Positions 8,095 to 17,125 of a stretch of 18,320 nt of DNA are shown here, piece after piece (the stretch's first letter is position 1; each line of letters opens with the position of its first letter). The translations under genes were made by a program, and so were the position numbers. Origin of the DNA: an uncultured Holophagaceae bacterium (GTDB taxonomy: Bacteria > Acidobacteriota > Holophagae > Holophagales > Holophagaceae); the NCBI GenBank assembly GCA_903927605.1, contig CAIYNT010000019.1, positions 1 through 18,320 of the forward strand, written 5' to 3'. A model generated the notes under the pieces. The model searched no databases, had not been told where the DNA came from, and saw nothing but the letters and a program-made list of their open reading frames with translations.

Positions 8095-9003
8095 ATGCCG
8101 CGAGCCCTCATCACTGGCGCCGCCGGCTTCATCGGCGGGGGAGTGGTACGGAGACTGCTCGCTGGAGGCTGGGAGGTCCATGCCCTGGTGGGACGCACCT
8201 GCCGCCGAGAGACTTTGGCGGGGGTGGCCCACCAGGTGAGGATACATGACCACGATGGCTCCATGGACGGCATGCTGGCTATCCTCCAGAGCGCTCGCCC
8301 CGACGTGACCTTCCACCTCGCCTCCCTGTTCCTGTCGGACCACCGGCCCGAGGACGTGGGGGAACTGGTCGCCTCAAACATCCTCCTGTCCACCCAGCTG
8401 GCAGAGGCCATGATCGCCACAGGCGCCCGGCGCTTGGTGAACACTGGAACCTCCTGGCAGCACTTCGGCACGACCGGCTACCGTCCTGTGAACCTGTACG
8501 CCGCCACCAAGCAGGCCTTCGAGGACATCCTGGCCTACTACCATGACGCACAGGGCCTCTCCTGCCTCACTCTGAAGCTCTACGACACTTACGGCCCCGG
8601 TGACCAGCGGCGCAAGCTGATCAACATCCTGCTGGAGGCCGCTCGGACCGGCGAGCCCCTGGCCATGTCACCCGGGGATCAGGAGGTGGAGTTAACCCAC
8701 CTCAGCGACGTGACTGCTGCCTTCGTGTGTGCCGCGGACTTGCTGCTGCAGTCGGAGGCGCCCCTGCTCGCGGCGTATCTGGTGCCCGGTACCCGCCTGA
8801 CCGTGCGAGAGCTGGTGGCCCGGGTTATCCAGGCCACGGGTCGGCCAATCCAGGTGCAGTGGGGAGGAAGGCCCTACCGCCCACGAGAGGTCATGGTGCC
8901 GGTGGCCTCGGCCGGGCGTTGTCTTCCAGACTGGTCGCCCGAGGTCGAACTGGGGGCTGGGTTGGCGGCCTGCCTGAACTTGCGGGGGAACCCGGGCGGC
9001 TGA
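8095..9003 (+). CDS. NAD(P)-dependent SDR, probable CDP-4-keto-3,6-dideoxyhexose 4-reductase (AscF/RfbJ-like)
   Basis: A 302-residue extended short-chain dehydrogenase. The Rossmann motif GAAGFIG (Gly8, 11, 14) is intact, and YAATK supplies the catalytic Tyr135 and Lys139. The stretch LYDTYGPGDQRRKLINILLE and the HLSDVTAAFVCAADLL region resemble CDP-abequose synthase (RfbJ) and the ascarylose reductase (AscF), which reduce the 4-keto group in the last step to the finished CDP-3,6-dideoxyhexose. It begins three bases after the epimerase stop, with GGAG about eight bases upstream, and is the last gene of the operon. The exact sugar (ascarylose, abequose, paratose or other) cannot be read from sequence. 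The RmlC-like epimerase before it favours an L-sugar such as ascarylose. Family secure, role inferred. Confidence 0.85.
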   Translation: MPRALITGAAGFIGGGVVRRLLAGGWEVHALVGRTCRRETLAGVAHQVRIHDHDGSMDGMLAILQSARPDVTFHLASLFLSDHRPEDVGELVASNILLSTQLAEAMIATGARRLVNTGTSWQHFGTTGYRPVNLYAATKQAFEDILAYYHDAQGLSCLTLKLYDTYGPGDQRRKLINILLEAARTGEPLAMSPGDQEVELTHLSDVTAAFVCAADLLLQSEAPLLAAYLVPGTRLTVRELVARVIQATGRPIQVQWGGRPYRPREVMVPVASAGRCLPDWSPEVELGAGLAACLNLRGNPGG

Positions 9004-9015
9004 TCCAGGCCCGGG
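8991..9015. terminator. GC-rich hairpin between convergent operons
   Basis: CCCGGGC at 8991-8997 pairs perfectly with GCCCGGG at 9009-9015 across an 11-base loop. It spans the SDR stop codon in the 18-base gap facing the minus-strand glycosyltransferase. No T-run follows on either side, so intrinsic termination is uncertain. Confidence 0.3.
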
Positions 9016-9021
9016 GCCTTC

Positions 9022-9936
9022 CTACCAGCGGCCCTGGATCGGACCCGTGCGCCCGAGCAAGTGGTCCAACGCGCCCAAGGCCCCGGCACCCCGCAGCCGG
9101 CGGCCCCGGAGGATCCGGGCGATCAGCCCCTTGACCAAGGTTCGCCAGGCCTTCCGGGTCGTGTCCGCGAGGTGGAACTTCTTCAGGAACCGCAGCTCGT
9201 TGCGGGTGCTGTAGCGCGTCCGGAGCGGCATGGACGGGTCGTCCTTGGGGGTGACGTCGTGCCAGCCCAGGGCGTTGGGCACGACCACGACCCGCCACCC
9301 AGCGAGGCTTGCGCGGTAGGAGAGGTCCGCGTCCTCCCAGTACAGCCAGTAGGCCTCATCCATCAGGCCGACCTGGCGGAGCGCCTCGGTCCGCCAGAAC
9401 ATGCTGGCCCCAGTCACGTAGCTCGTATCGCGGACCGGACCAAGATCCTGGCGGATGTCCACGACATCATCGCGGCGTTCGTGAACCGCACCTATGGGGG
9501 TGAAGATCCCCCCGCCGTAGTAGAGGGTGTCGGGTTTTGCGCGGTCCAGGATGTAGAGGCCGGCCAGGCCGATCCGTTCGTCATCCCGCAGGGCGCTGAC
9601 GAGGTGCTTGGCGGCATTCGGGTGGAGCTCGATGTCGTCCGTGAGCAGCCAGACGAAGGCCGGTTGCCGCTCCAGGGCGAGGGCGAGGCCCGCATTGGCC
9701 CCGCCGCTGAAGCCGCGGTTCATGTCCAGCGCGGCGACACTAACCTGCGGTTCTCCAGCGAAAATCTCCCGAATTTGGGCGGCGGAGCCGTCCCGAGAGC
9801 CATTGTCGAGGACAAGCACCTCAAGGCCGGGGGAATTCTGGGCCAGGATGGTCTGGACACAGCGGGCGACTTCTTCATAAGAGTTGAACATCACGACGAT
9901 GGCCACTACCTCTGGTGGGCCTGCGAGGTTCGGCAC
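9022..9936 (-). CDS. Family 2 glycosyltransferase
   Basis: A 304-residue GT-A fold glycosyltransferase resembling rhamnosyltransferases. It opens with VVAIVVMFNSYEEVARCVQT, then VLVLDNGSRDGS (nucleotide-binding Asp44), LDMNRGFSGGANAGLALAL, and the metal-binding acidic site WLLTDDIEL (Asp100-Asp101 in place of a strict DxD). Further on are TGASMFWRTEAL and the family's LYWEDADLSYRASLAGWRVV. No N-terminal signal is present; the C-terminal ~50 residues are basic (LARILRGRRLRG-like), which may help membrane attachment. The start is GTG at 9936 with GAGG upstream, eight bases after the gmd stop, so it is in the gmd operon. Together with the GDP-sugar genes before it, a role in adding D-rhamnose or another 6-deoxyhexose to a surface glycan is likely but inferred. 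Acceptor unknown. Confidence 0.9.
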   Translation of the reverse strand: MPNLAGPPEVVAIVVMFNSYEEVARCVQTILAQNSPGLEVLVLDNGSRDGSAAQIREIFAGEPQVSVAALDMNRGFSGGANAGLALALERQPAFVWLLTDDIELHPNAAKHLVSALRDDERIGLAGLYILDRAKPDTLYYGGGIFTPIGAVHERRDDVVDIRQDLGPVRDTSYVTGASMFWRTEALRQVGLMDEAYWLYWEDADLSYRASLAGWRVVVVPNALGWHDVTPKDDPSMPLRTRYSTRNELRFLKKFHLADTTRKAWRTLVKGLIARILRGRRLRGAGALGALDHLLGRTGPIQGRW

Positions 9937-9944
9937 GGGGATCC

Positions 9945-10988
<1,044 letters not shown>

Positions 10989-10997
10989 GGGAACCTC

Positions 10998-11897
10998 TCA
11001 GGAATGGATCGCCTGCAGCATGGTGCGAAGGCTGTCGGACAGGGAATGGTTCGCAGTCCATCCTGCCACTTCGGCAAGCCGCGTGGGATCGCCGACCAGA
11101 TAGGGGATGTCGTCGGTGGAATTCGGGTGCCCTTGGAACTGGATCTCGCGTTGTACACCCTGAAGGTCGAGGACGGTCTTCACCACCTCCTCGATGCTGG
11201 TGGCGCGGCCGGTGCAGACGTTGAAGGTGCTTTCTGCTGGGCCATCCAAATCCAGGATCGCCAGGTAGGCCGAGACGACATCGCGGACATCGATGAAATC
11301 CCGGACGCTGTTCCACCCCGCCATCAGGACCGGCGATTTGTCGTCAGGCGAGGCCGAGGACAGGCGGCGGAGCAGGGAAGGCACCACCAGTTCCGGCCGC
11401 TGGCCAGGCCCGAGATGATTGAAGGGACGCGCCACCCGGATATCAAGCTGTCCCTGGTAGTGCGGCACCACCTGCTCGGTGAGGTGCTTGGAAAGGCCAT
11501 AACGTCCTTGCGGGATAATGGGATCAGCCTCTTTTCGTCGCAAGTTGGAAGGTGCGTAGACGTGGCAGCTGCTGACGAGGAGCACCTTGGAATCTCTCAG
11601 GTGCTCCAGCAGATTGAGCGTCAGCTCCAGGTTGAAGACCACAGGTGCGGGTGTGGCAAACAAGCTTGGGATGGACGCGCCTGCAAGGTGGACGACACCA
11701 TCCCAATGGCGCGGCAGGTCCACCATCGAGGCCGGATCCTGAAGGTCCATGACCAACGCCTCGACACCCTTGGGAAGATCGAGGCCCGTGGCCCGATCCA
11801 AGGCGACCACATGATCGCCACGCTTTAGCAAGGCTTCTGCCATGTGAAACCCGACGAATCCCGAGGCTCCCGTGAGAAGGATGGATCGCTGGCTCAA
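10998..11897 (-). CDS. rmd: SDR, probable GDP-4-keto-6-deoxy-D-mannose reductase (Rmd-like)
   Basis: A 299-residue extended SDR. The Rossmann motif TGASGFVG (Gly10, 13, 16) and the catalytic YGLSK (Tyr133, Lys137) are intact, with VSSCHVY supplying the serine. RVARPFNHLGPGQ and FNVCTGRATSIEEVV are typical of nucleotide-sugar reductases of the Rmd group, which reduce the gmd product to GDP-D-rhamnose. The gene lies nine bases upstream of gmd in the same direction, which supports that substrate. A related GDP-6-deoxytalose-forming reductase or an epimerase cannot be excluded. I chose the TTG at 11897 because GGAAGG (11907-11912) sits nine bases before it and the protein then begins directly before the Rossmann strand. 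A TTG at 11936 or GTG at 11930 would add residues with no family match. Confidence 0.8.
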   Translation of the reverse strand: MSQRSILLTGASGFVGFHMAEALLKRGDHVVALDRATGLDLPKGVEALVMDLQDPASMVDLPRHWDGVVHLAGASIPSLFATPAPVVFNLELTLNLLEHLRDSKVLLVSSCHVYAPSNLRRKEADPIIPQGRYGLSKHLTEQVVPHYQGQLDIRVARPFNHLGPGQRPELVVPSLLRRLSSASPDDKSPVLMAGWNSVRDFIDVRDVVSAYLAILDLDGPAESTFNVCTGRATSIEEVVKTVLDLQGVQREIQFQGHPNSTDDIPYLVGDPTRLAEVAGWTANHSLSDSLRTMLQAIHS

Positions 11898-11906
11898 GAG
11901 ACAAAG

Positions 11907-11912
11907 CCTTCC
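11907..11912 (-). promoter_or_regulatory. Ribosome-binding site deciding the rmd TTG start
   Basis: GGAAGG on the minus strand, nine bases before TTG at 11897. It is the only strong Shine-Dalgarno-like site near the possible starts and supports the shorter protein. Confidence 0.5.
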
Positions 11913-12086
11913 AAAGCGCCTTGGCGGCACCGACAATCGGATTGCTTCGCGGCTGAGCAGCCAAGCAGGGACATCGTGGCTCCAAATGGATCTCCCAGTA
12001 TGTCAGATCTCATCGGGGTACCCACGACAGAGGGATCCTAAAGCTGGTCTTCCGACCTGTTAAAGTCGATGCTTCCTGAGGTGTTC

Positions 12087-13313
12087 ATGCGACTGGCCGT
12101 GTTCCATCCAGCCTTTGAATCGGTAGGCGGGGCTGAGATTCTGGCTGCGACACAGGCTGGGTTCTATCGGGATCATGGCCTCGATCTTGATCTGGTGACA
12201 CTGGGCTACGACCCCGAGCGTTGGGCATCCAGGCTTTCCGGAATCCCAGTGCGAGTGGCGCAAAAGAGGCATTGGACGGATCTTCTTTTTGGCATCGGGC
12301 GGATGGGGAAGCTTCGGGTGCGAGGCAAGCGTGCAGAAGAGATGCTGAGGGACTACGACCTTGTGGTGGCCCACAACTTCCCGGCCAGCGCCTTGCTTGG
12401 GGCGGCTTCAATCAAGGGGCGCAAAGTATGGCAGTGCAATGAACCACCACGGAGCATCTACTTGCGGGAGGCGAACCCCGCACTGACGGCGCGGATTCAG
12501 GCAACGGGCAGCCAATACGCGGAGGAAGCGACAAGGCAGTTCCTGAAGAAACTGGTTCATTACGATCAGGAGATGAAGTGGCCCTCCAGCGCCATTGCCC
12601 GAAAGAACTTCGACCTGGAATCAGTCAAGGATATCGATCAGATCTATGCCATCAGCGAGTTTTCCCGGGACAATGCCCGGAGGATATACGGCCGATGCGA
12701 AGAGCGGGTGATCTACCCCATCGTGCGTTTTCCAGAGGGGGGCCGTGCCCGGAGTGGACTGGATAGGACCGTACGGCGGATCCTGGTCCACTCCAGGTTG
12801 GAGGTGCTGAAGAACATCGATACCGTCATCCGGGGATTCAGCGAATTTGTAAAGAGAAGCCCCGTCCCATGCGAGTTGCATGTAGTCGGTGAAGGACCCT
12901 CAAAGCAACTGCTTGCCTCCATGGCGCACGAGATTTGCCCTGTGAACAGTGTTTTCTTCCATGGGTATCTGCCCGAGAAGGATCTCCGCAGGGTATACGA
13001 GGCCTGCGACGTGTTCGCCTTGCTGACTCTCGATGAGCCCTTCGGCATGGTTTATCCCGAGGCTGCCGCCAAGGGACTGTTGCTGGTGGGACCGGACCAC
13101 GGGGGGCCCCTCGAGATTCTGGACGGGGGGCGTCTGGGCTGGGCCATCGACGCCTTCGCGCCGGAAGCTTTGTGTGAAGCTCTTGAGCAGATCTGGTCCC
13201 TCGATGATGTCGAGGTGGATCATCGACGGGAGGTCGCAGATCGGGCCTGCCGAGGTCGTTTCAGCCTTTCAGCCCTAGGGCCACAGTTGATGGACCTGAT
13301 TCGGACCATATAG
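12087..13313 (+). CDS. Family 4 glycosyltransferase
   Basis: A 408-residue GT-B fold glycosyltransferase. The N-terminus MRLAVFHPAFESVGGAEILA has the GGAE motif typical of GT4 enzymes. The C-terminal donor-binding half has RRILVHSRLEVLKNIDTVIR, LHVVGEGPSKQ, VFFHGYLPEKDLRRVYEACD and the E-x7-E motif EPFGMVYPEAAAKG, then GPDHGGPLEIL. The start at 12087 is supported by GAGG five bases upstream (12078-12081); an ATG at 12069 lacks such a site. Its GC content looks lower than that of the rfb operon. It is divergent from rmd and stands alone. Its 3' end overlaps about 50 bases of a decayed methyltransferase on the other strand. Donor and acceptor are unknown; a role in the same surface glycan is inferred from location. 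Confidence 0.9.
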   Translation: MRLAVFHPAFESVGGAEILAATQAGFYRDHGLDLDLVTLGYDPERWASRLSGIPVRVAQKRHWTDLLFGIGRMGKLRVRGKRAEEMLRDYDLVVAHNFPASALLGAASIKGRKVWQCNEPPRSIYLREANPALTARIQATGSQYAEEATRQFLKKLVHYDQEMKWPSSAIARKNFDLESVKDIDQIYAISEFSRDNARRIYGRCEERVIYPIVRFPEGGRARSGLDRTVRRILVHSRLEVLKNIDTVIRGFSEFVKRSPVPCELHVVGEGPSKQLLASMAHEICPVNSVFFHGYLPEKDLRRVYEACDVFALLTLDEPFGMVYPEAAAKGLLLVGPDHGGPLEILDGGRLGWAIDAFAPEALCEALEQIWSLDDVEVDHRREVADRACRGRFSLSALGPQLMDLIRTI

Positions 13314-14017
13314 GAGGATTGGGGTCTGAGTCTGGTTTGCCGCTGGGTTTGATGACCACGAACAGATTGGGAGAGAGGTCCACAGTAGTGACTAAAATAG
13401 GCGTAGCCGATGAGGCTATCGATCACGCATTTGAGGACCGATCCCACGAACGTTCTCACGGTCCGCGGCATTCGGTGCTGGGAGCCCCAGGGAGCTTCAC
13501 CGGCGTGGACAATCTCAAGGTGCAGAGAGACGCACAGCTGCCAGAGTTTCTCGGATCCGTAGGTCTCCACGTGGGTCCTGTCCCCATGCTGGTAGGCCCC
13601 CCCGAAGGGAGAGTCTCCATTGGGAACCCGCAAGAGGATGGCACCTTGCGGTGAGAGTGCGCTCCGCAGGTGGGCCAGCAGCACCTCAGCATGATCGATG
13701 GGGAGATGCTCGAGGACATCGAACACAGTAGTCAAATCATAAAGTCAGGCATCGGGAAGTTCCTCGACCGATGAGAATTACGGGAGATCCCGCCGACGCC
13801 TTCCGGCTGAGCAAGGTCTTACTGGTCTAGATGCCCGTGCTTGATCACTCTTGGCTCCTGTGGTGGCCGAGGAAAGCGCCATTACTAAGATCAATCGCTC
13901 AGGACCCAGGTGGGGGGTACAGCTGGATCTAGTCAGGAACCGGGTGAAGTACCGGACATCAGAGTGGGAGCATCGGCGGAATTGATCGGCCTCCCAGTGT
14001 TTCCAATCTACATAGGC
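13261..14017 (-). pseudogene. Decayed class I SAM-dependent methyltransferase
   Basis: Pieces of one methyltransferase are spread over different minus-strand frames. Reading from 14017 there is AYVDWKHWEADQF...SDVRYFTRFL. A frame change leads to DLSNGAFLG (remnant of the glycine-rich SAM loop) and TSKTLLSRKASAGSPVILI, with two internal stops. A further shift gives VEELPDA, an in-frame TGA at 13745-13747, then LYDLTTVFDVLEHLPIDHAE and LLRVPNGDSPFGGAYQHGD..., which is well preserved. Near 13384-13395 the frame shifts again, to DLSPNLFVVIKPSGKPDSDP, ending at the TGA at 13261-13263. DVLEHLP and the RVPNGDSP block are typical of class I methyltransferases found in glycan loci. With at least three frame changes and several stops the gene is dead. 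The 5' boundary is uncertain; the piece may extend to about 14145. Confidence 0.8.
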
Positions 14018-14183
14018 ATGGTTCGGGGTTTGTCCGACCCGACATCCCCAGCCGCATTCCCGCAGAACTCTGCGATGGAACTTGGATTGAGATACTGTGG
14101 TTGAAGGTTATCCCGCGCATCAGGTTCATCCCAATCTTCCTTCATGTTGATTCTGCTTCCCTGCCTGCATCAAGGTCCATGAG
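14018..14183. other. Low-content gap before Wzi-2
   Basis: This gap lies between the methyltransferase remnant and Wzi-2. No gene is recognised. It may hold the original N-terminus of the methyltransferase (a 44-codon minus-strand frame from 14145 without a ribosome site) and should contain the Wzi-2 promoter, though no clear -35/-10 pair is seen. Confidence 0.3.
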
Positions 14184-15821
14184 GTGCTCTTGTCGTCCAT
14201 GAACACAGCAGTCCGGACAATTTCAGTCGGGCTTTTGAAAAGACAACGTCGATGGACCCTGTGGGCTCTCCTGTTGGGCTGTGGGCCCTTGATGGGTCAG
14301 GCGCCCGACGGCTGGAACGCGAGGCAGATCCTGGGTTCCGACGTTCCCAAGGATATCACCTCCTGGCTGGGAGGAGGTGTCTGGGCCGCCAATCGGACCG
14401 GATCACCGGCCACCCTGATTGATTCGCTCGGAATGGGCAATAGCCTGACCGGTGGTGGTGTTTCCGTCGAAAGAGGCCTCAACCGGGAAGCCTGGTCCTT
14501 CGCCCTCAAGGCCCTGGCCTTCCGGAGTACTAATGGTGCGGACCGGTTCACAGTCCACCAGGCGCATCTCAGCTGGCAGAACCCAGGCGGCTGGAGACTG
14601 GGCCTGGAGGATGAACCGCTGGTCTGGGGCTACGGTCTCACCGGCGGTTACCTCCTGGGGGAGGCAGACCGGCCTTTTCCTAGGTTCCGAGTGGAGTCGC
14701 CCCACACCCAATTGAGCCTGTTCGGCGCATCGCTTGGGACCTGGGGCTTCCAGTGGTTCACGGGTCGTCTGGAAAACAACCGCCGGGTCCCCGACAATTC
14801 CCAGGAACCCTCCTTGCGTAATCGGATGATCCAGGTGAATGGTGAGCCTCAGTCACCCATGTTCACCGGCTACCGCATCGACGGCTCATTTCATGATGGA
14901 AAGATCGAGTGTTACGCCAATTGGACGGTTCTCTGGGGCGGGACCCTGGACGGAGTGCCCATGACCTCCGGCTACAACCTGGGGGAGTACCTCACAGCCA
15001 TCACGGGGTTGAAGGATCCCCTCGCAGAATCATCGGTCAACATCTTCGATCCGAATCATCCATTCCCCCAGTACAAGAACGGTGCCCGCAGCTCCAGTAA
15101 TTTCGACCTTGGGCTGAGGTTTCAGCTTGAACCTCTCGCGGACCTCTTTTCTGCGGACCGTACCTGGGGATACATCAGCCGGGGTTCCAAGGGCATGACC
15201 CTGCAGTGGGGTCTCCTCGTCCACAAGCCCTTTTACTGGATCAGCCAAGACCTCGCGAGAGATGCACGGTATGCCCTGAAGACCGATTACCGCCACGCCT
15301 GGTACGACACGCACAACACAGTGGTGCCGAACCTCATGGCGCCGGACGATACCTTCGGTCTGCTGTTCCAGTGGCCGGGGCTGCGGGTCGGAATCGAACG
15401 CCGGAGTACGTCCAACTCGCCCGCCATCGGTTACCGGTCCTTCGTGAACGACATCTACAATTCAGGCTTCTACCGGGATGGGGACCCCCTTGGGGAAGCC
15501 CTGGGGGGGGAAGCGGACTTCACGACCCTGCGGCTCGAATGCGATTTCACCTCAAGGTTGAGCAGCACCTTCTGGTTCATCCGCGGCTTCCGGCCCTTTC
15601 GAGACGAGCCCAGCTATTGGGCTACCGATCACCCCGGGGCCAAATTCTCTGAGGACCGATTCACGGATATCCAGGGAGATCTCGCCTGGAATCTTGATGG
15701 CGAGCGCAGCATCCGGGCTGGATTCGCATGGGAAGGCCGCCCTGCGGCGGATTACATCCAGGGCAACCAGAGAAATGGGTTCCGCTGGTTTGTGGAGCTC
15801 TCCGCACGGTGGGCCCGCTAG
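14184..15821 (+). CDS. Wzi-like outer-membrane capsule assembly protein (Wzi-2)
   Basis: A 545-residue exported protein, paralogous to Wzi-1 at 861-2345. A basic segment (KRQRRW) and hydrophobic TLWALLLGCGPLMGQA form a signal peptide, cut at about residue 40. The body has many amphipathic strands and ends FRWFVELSARWAR, like the last strand of a beta barrel. Motifs shared with Wzi-1 are GWRLGLEDEPLVWGYGL, YLLGEADRPFPRF, TGRLENNRRVP and YRDGDPLGEALGGE; these fit the Wzi family, which binds capsular or exopolysaccharide at the outer membrane. At ~545 residues it is longer than E. coli Wzi (~480). The start is uncertain: GTG 14184 (AAGG eight bases upstream) or ATG 14199 (GAGG fourteen bases upstream). 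It lies downstream of the sugar genes and is transcribed toward aroC. Confidence 0.75.
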   Translation: MLLSSMNTAVRTISVGLLKRQRRWTLWALLLGCGPLMGQAPDGWNARQILGSDVPKDITSWLGGGVWAANRTGSPATLIDSLGMGNSLTGGGVSVERGLNREAWSFALKALAFRSTNGADRFTVHQAHLSWQNPGGWRLGLEDEPLVWGYGLTGGYLLGEADRPFPRFRVESPHTQLSLFGASLGTWGFQWFTGRLENNRRVPDNSQEPSLRNRMIQVNGEPQSPMFTGYRIDGSFHDGKIECYANWTVLWGGTLDGVPMTSGYNLGEYLTAITGLKDPLAESSVNIFDPNHPFPQYKNGARSSSNFDLGLRFQLEPLADLFSADRTWGYISRGSKGMTLQWGLLVHKPFYWISQDLARDARYALKTDYRHAWYDTHNTVVPNLMAPDDTFGLLFQWPGLRVGIERRSTSNSPAIGYRSFVNDIYNSGFYRDGDPLGEALGGEADFTTLRLECDFTSRLSSTFWFIRGFRPFRDEPSYWATDHPGAKFSEDRFTDIQGDLAWNLDGERSIRAGFAWEGRPAADYIQGNQRNGFRWFVELSARWAR

Positions 15822-15906
15822 GCCCCATCCGGCCTGACTCCGCCTAAGATTCATTCCGGCAAGATCCTTCGATGACCGGGATGGATCTCTGCTTCACAAT
15901 GGGAAG

Positions 15907-17037
15907 ATGATCTTCGATTCCCCCTCCTCCTTTGGCCGCGCTTTCCGCATCGTCACCTTCGGCGAAAGCCACGGGACCGCAGTGGGCGTGGTGCTGGATG
16001 GCGTGAAGCCGGGTTTGCCCTTTGATGTCGAGGCCATCCAGCGGGAGCTGGACCGGCGGCGCCCGGGGCAGTCGGACTTGGTCACTCCCCGCAATGAAGC
16101 AGATCGAGTGCAGGTGTTGAGTGGGGTCTTCGAGGGGAAGACCACGGGCCACCCCATCGCCCTGGTGGTGTTCAACGAGAACCAGAAGAGCGGTGACTAC
16201 AAGACCATCTCCGAGCTCTTCCGGCCCGGCCACGCGGATCTGACCTACGACCGCAAGTACGGCATCCGCGACCCCCGCGGCGGCGGGCGCAGCAGTGGGC
16301 GGGAGACCTTGGCCCGCGTGGCCGCCGGCGCCTGGGCCAAGCAGCAGCTGGCGGTGCTGGGTGTGACGGTGCGCGGCTTCAACCGGGAGATCGCCGGGAT
16401 CGAAGGAACGGTGGTGGACTGGCCCTTCGTGGAGAAGAACCCTCTCCGCGTGGCGGATCCGGCGATCTTCCCAGCCCAGAAGGCGGCGGTGGAGTCTGCC
16501 CGCGCCGATGGAGATAGTGTGGGTGGCGTGTGTGAAGTCTGGATCGAAGGACTGCCGGTGGGGCTCGGCGATCCGGCCTTCGGCAAGCTGGATGGGCTGC
16601 TGGCCCTGGCCTGCATGTCCATCGGCGCCGTGAAGGGGGTAGAACTCGGCGCGGGTTTCGCCAGCGCCCGGCGGCGCGGCAGCGACAACAACGACCCGCT
16701 GGGACCTGAAGGTCCCATGAAGAATGATGCCGGCGGCACCCTCGGCGGCATCAGTACTGGAGCGCCCGTGGTGGTGCGCCTAGCCGTGAAACCCACCAGC
16801 TCGATCAGCAAGATCCAGAAGACCATCGATCGGGAGGGCCGACCCTCCGACATCGCCACTCATGGTCGGCACGACCCCTGCATCGCGCCTCGCATCGTTC
16901 CTGTGGCCGAGGCCATGTGCGCCCTGGTGATCTACGATGCCTGGCTCACTCAGCAGGAGTTGCGGGCGGGCGGCTCGGTCCGGTTGGGTGAATGGGACTG
17001 GGACGCCATCGAAGCTCTGTTGCCGGTCCAGGGTTGA
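15907..17037 (+). CDS. aroC: Chorismate synthase
   Basis: A 376-residue enzyme of the last shikimate-pathway step, converting EPSP to chorismate with reduced FMN. The N-terminal signature SSFGRAFRIVTFGESHGTAV, the second signature YGIRDPRGGGRSSGRETLAR and the third HGRHDPCIAPRIVPVAEAM are all present. GSDNNDPLG and NDAGGTLGGISTGAPVVVRL, the FMN/substrate-binding core, also match. Length is normal (~360-390). The ATG at 15907 gives the family N-terminus, although GGGAAG lies directly against it, closer than usual for a Shine-Dalgarno site. It follows Wzi-2 by 85 bases and precedes hemA by 88. Very secure. Confidence 0.98.
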   Translation: MIFDSPSSFGRAFRIVTFGESHGTAVGVVLDGVKPGLPFDVEAIQRELDRRRPGQSDLVTPRNEADRVQVLSGVFEGKTTGHPIALVVFNENQKSGDYKTISELFRPGHADLTYDRKYGIRDPRGGGRSSGRETLARVAAGAWAKQQLAVLGVTVRGFNREIAGIEGTVVDWPFVEKNPLRVADPAIFPAQKAAVESARADGDSVGGVCEVWIEGLPVGLGDPAFGKLDGLLALACMSIGAVKGVELGAGFASARRRGSDNNDPLGPEGPMKNDAGGTLGGISTGAPVVVRLAVKPTSSISKIQKTIDREGRPSDIATHGRHDPCIAPRIVPVAEAMCALVIYDAWLTQQELRAGGSVRLGEWDWDAIEALLPVQG

Positions 17038-17125
17038 CGTTAACTGTGATGACGGCCACTTTCGGGCTGGGCATGACGAAGCGATGACTTAGCGGGACCG
17101 CGATCTGCCGATCATGGGATCCGAT

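Noticed and set aside
13910..14104. Plus-strand 64-codon frame opposite the methyltransferase remnant
   Set aside because: No ribosome-binding site, no recognisable domain, and it overlaps the decayed gene's opposite strand.
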